Positions 6,331 to 6,612 of a stretch of 6,612 bases of DNA are shown one piece after another. The position numbers and the translations under genes were made by a program. How positions within the stretch are numbered: position 1 is the first letter of the stretch; each line of letters opens with the position of its first letter. The notes beneath the pieces were generated by a model, which saw only the letters and a program-made list of their open reading frames with translations, did no database searches and was not told the DNA's origin. The stretch lies in assembly GCA_012521455.1 (NCBI GenBank), contig JAAYMJ010000060.1, positions 1 to 6,612 on the forward strand, read 5' to 3'. This stretch comes from Clostridiaceae bacterium (GTDB lineage Bacteria > Bacillota > Clostridia > UMGS1883 > JAAYMJ01).

Positions 6331-6612
6331 TTGACCATTACCTATGAGCTAGGCGACAGCCTTTATATAAACATAACAAACAGGTGCAAAAACCGCTGTG
6401 ACTTCTGCGTCCGGCAAAACCCCGACTGGATAAAGGATAATTTGTGGCTTGAGCGTGAGCCGACGGCGGAAGAAATAATTGAGGATTTAAAAAAGCGGGA
6501 TTTGGGTAAATACAAAGAAATAGTGTACTGCGGCTATGGCGAGCCGACGGAAAAAATAGATGAGCTTATTGAGAGCGCAAAATTTATAAAAAGCCAAGGG
6601 GCTTACAAAATA
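6331..6612 (+). CDS. TatD-linked radical SAM protein, 3' partial
   Basis: The first 94 codons of a radical S-adenosylmethionine enzyme run off the right edge still open. The cluster-binding motif CKNRCDFC gives Cys19, Cys23 and Cys26 (Cx3Cx2C), which bind a [4Fe-4S] cluster that cleaves SAM. YCGYGEPT, about 70 residues in, corresponds to the SAM-contacting GGEP motif. The N-terminus ITYELGDSLYINITNRC and the position just after tatD match the TatD-linked radical SAM family as I remember it. The reaction is unknown to me. It starts with TTG, supported by a near-consensus ribosome binding site, and lies 19 bases after tatD, so it is probably cotranscribed with metG-tatD. The C-terminal part, including any auxiliary cluster, cannot be judged here. 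Confidence 0.9.
   Translation, partial: MTITYELGDSLYINITNRCKNRCDFCVRQNPDWIKDNLWLEREPTAEEIIEDLKKRDLGKYKEIVYCGYGEPTEKIDELIESAKFIKSQGAYKI

Noticed and set aside
1..6612. Mobile elements, CRISPR arrays, tRNA or rRNA genes
   Set aside because: No inverted-repeat ends, transposase motifs, spaced direct repeats or tRNA-like cloverleaf were seen. The window is almost completely filled by the listed genes.

Overview
The window looks like chromosomal DNA from an anaerobic, low-to-moderate-GC Firmicute, most likely a Clostridia member. The grounds are AT-rich coding sequence, strong AGGAGG-type ribosome binding sites, TTG starts, a rubrerythrin, a bacterial OGG1-type 8-oxoguanine glycosylase, a DUF815 ATPase, and a metG-tatD-radical SAM arrangement. 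This assignment is inferred from gene content, not from a search. All genes are on the + strand and the DNA is almost fully coding. The only sizeable gap is 3481-3618.

Left block (2-3480): a gene cut by the left edge encodes a short, degenerate relative of isopropylmalate/isocitrate dehydrogenases. Its fold-defining segments are recognisable, but the catalytic lysine, most metal-binding aspartates and the NAD-binding loop appear to be lost. Its TAA stop touches the TTG start of an OGG-type DNA glycosylase/lyase. One base after that gene comes a DUF815 AAA+ ATPase, and 19 bases further a rubrerythrin with a very strong Shine-Dalgarno. The tight packing suggests one transcript joining base-excision repair of oxidised guanine with peroxide removal, plus two proteins of unknown role. 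A hairpin at 3489-3515 probably ends it.

Intergenic 3481-3618: terminator, a tandem 9-bp repeat carrying two perfect TATAAT boxes, then a leader that can fold into nested helices and contains a CCCC segment complementary to the metG ribosome binding site. No T-box was recognised.

Right block (3619-6612): metG (methionyl-tRNA synthetase with C-terminal tRNA-binding domain), tatD (metal-dependent hydrolase, overlapping metG by one base), and the 5' part of a TatD-linked radical SAM protein that runs off the right edge. These form a translation/nucleic-acid-processing operon of a kind common in Firmicutes. The main candidates for novelty are the dehydrogenase-fold pseudoenzyme beside the glycosylase and the structured metG leader.
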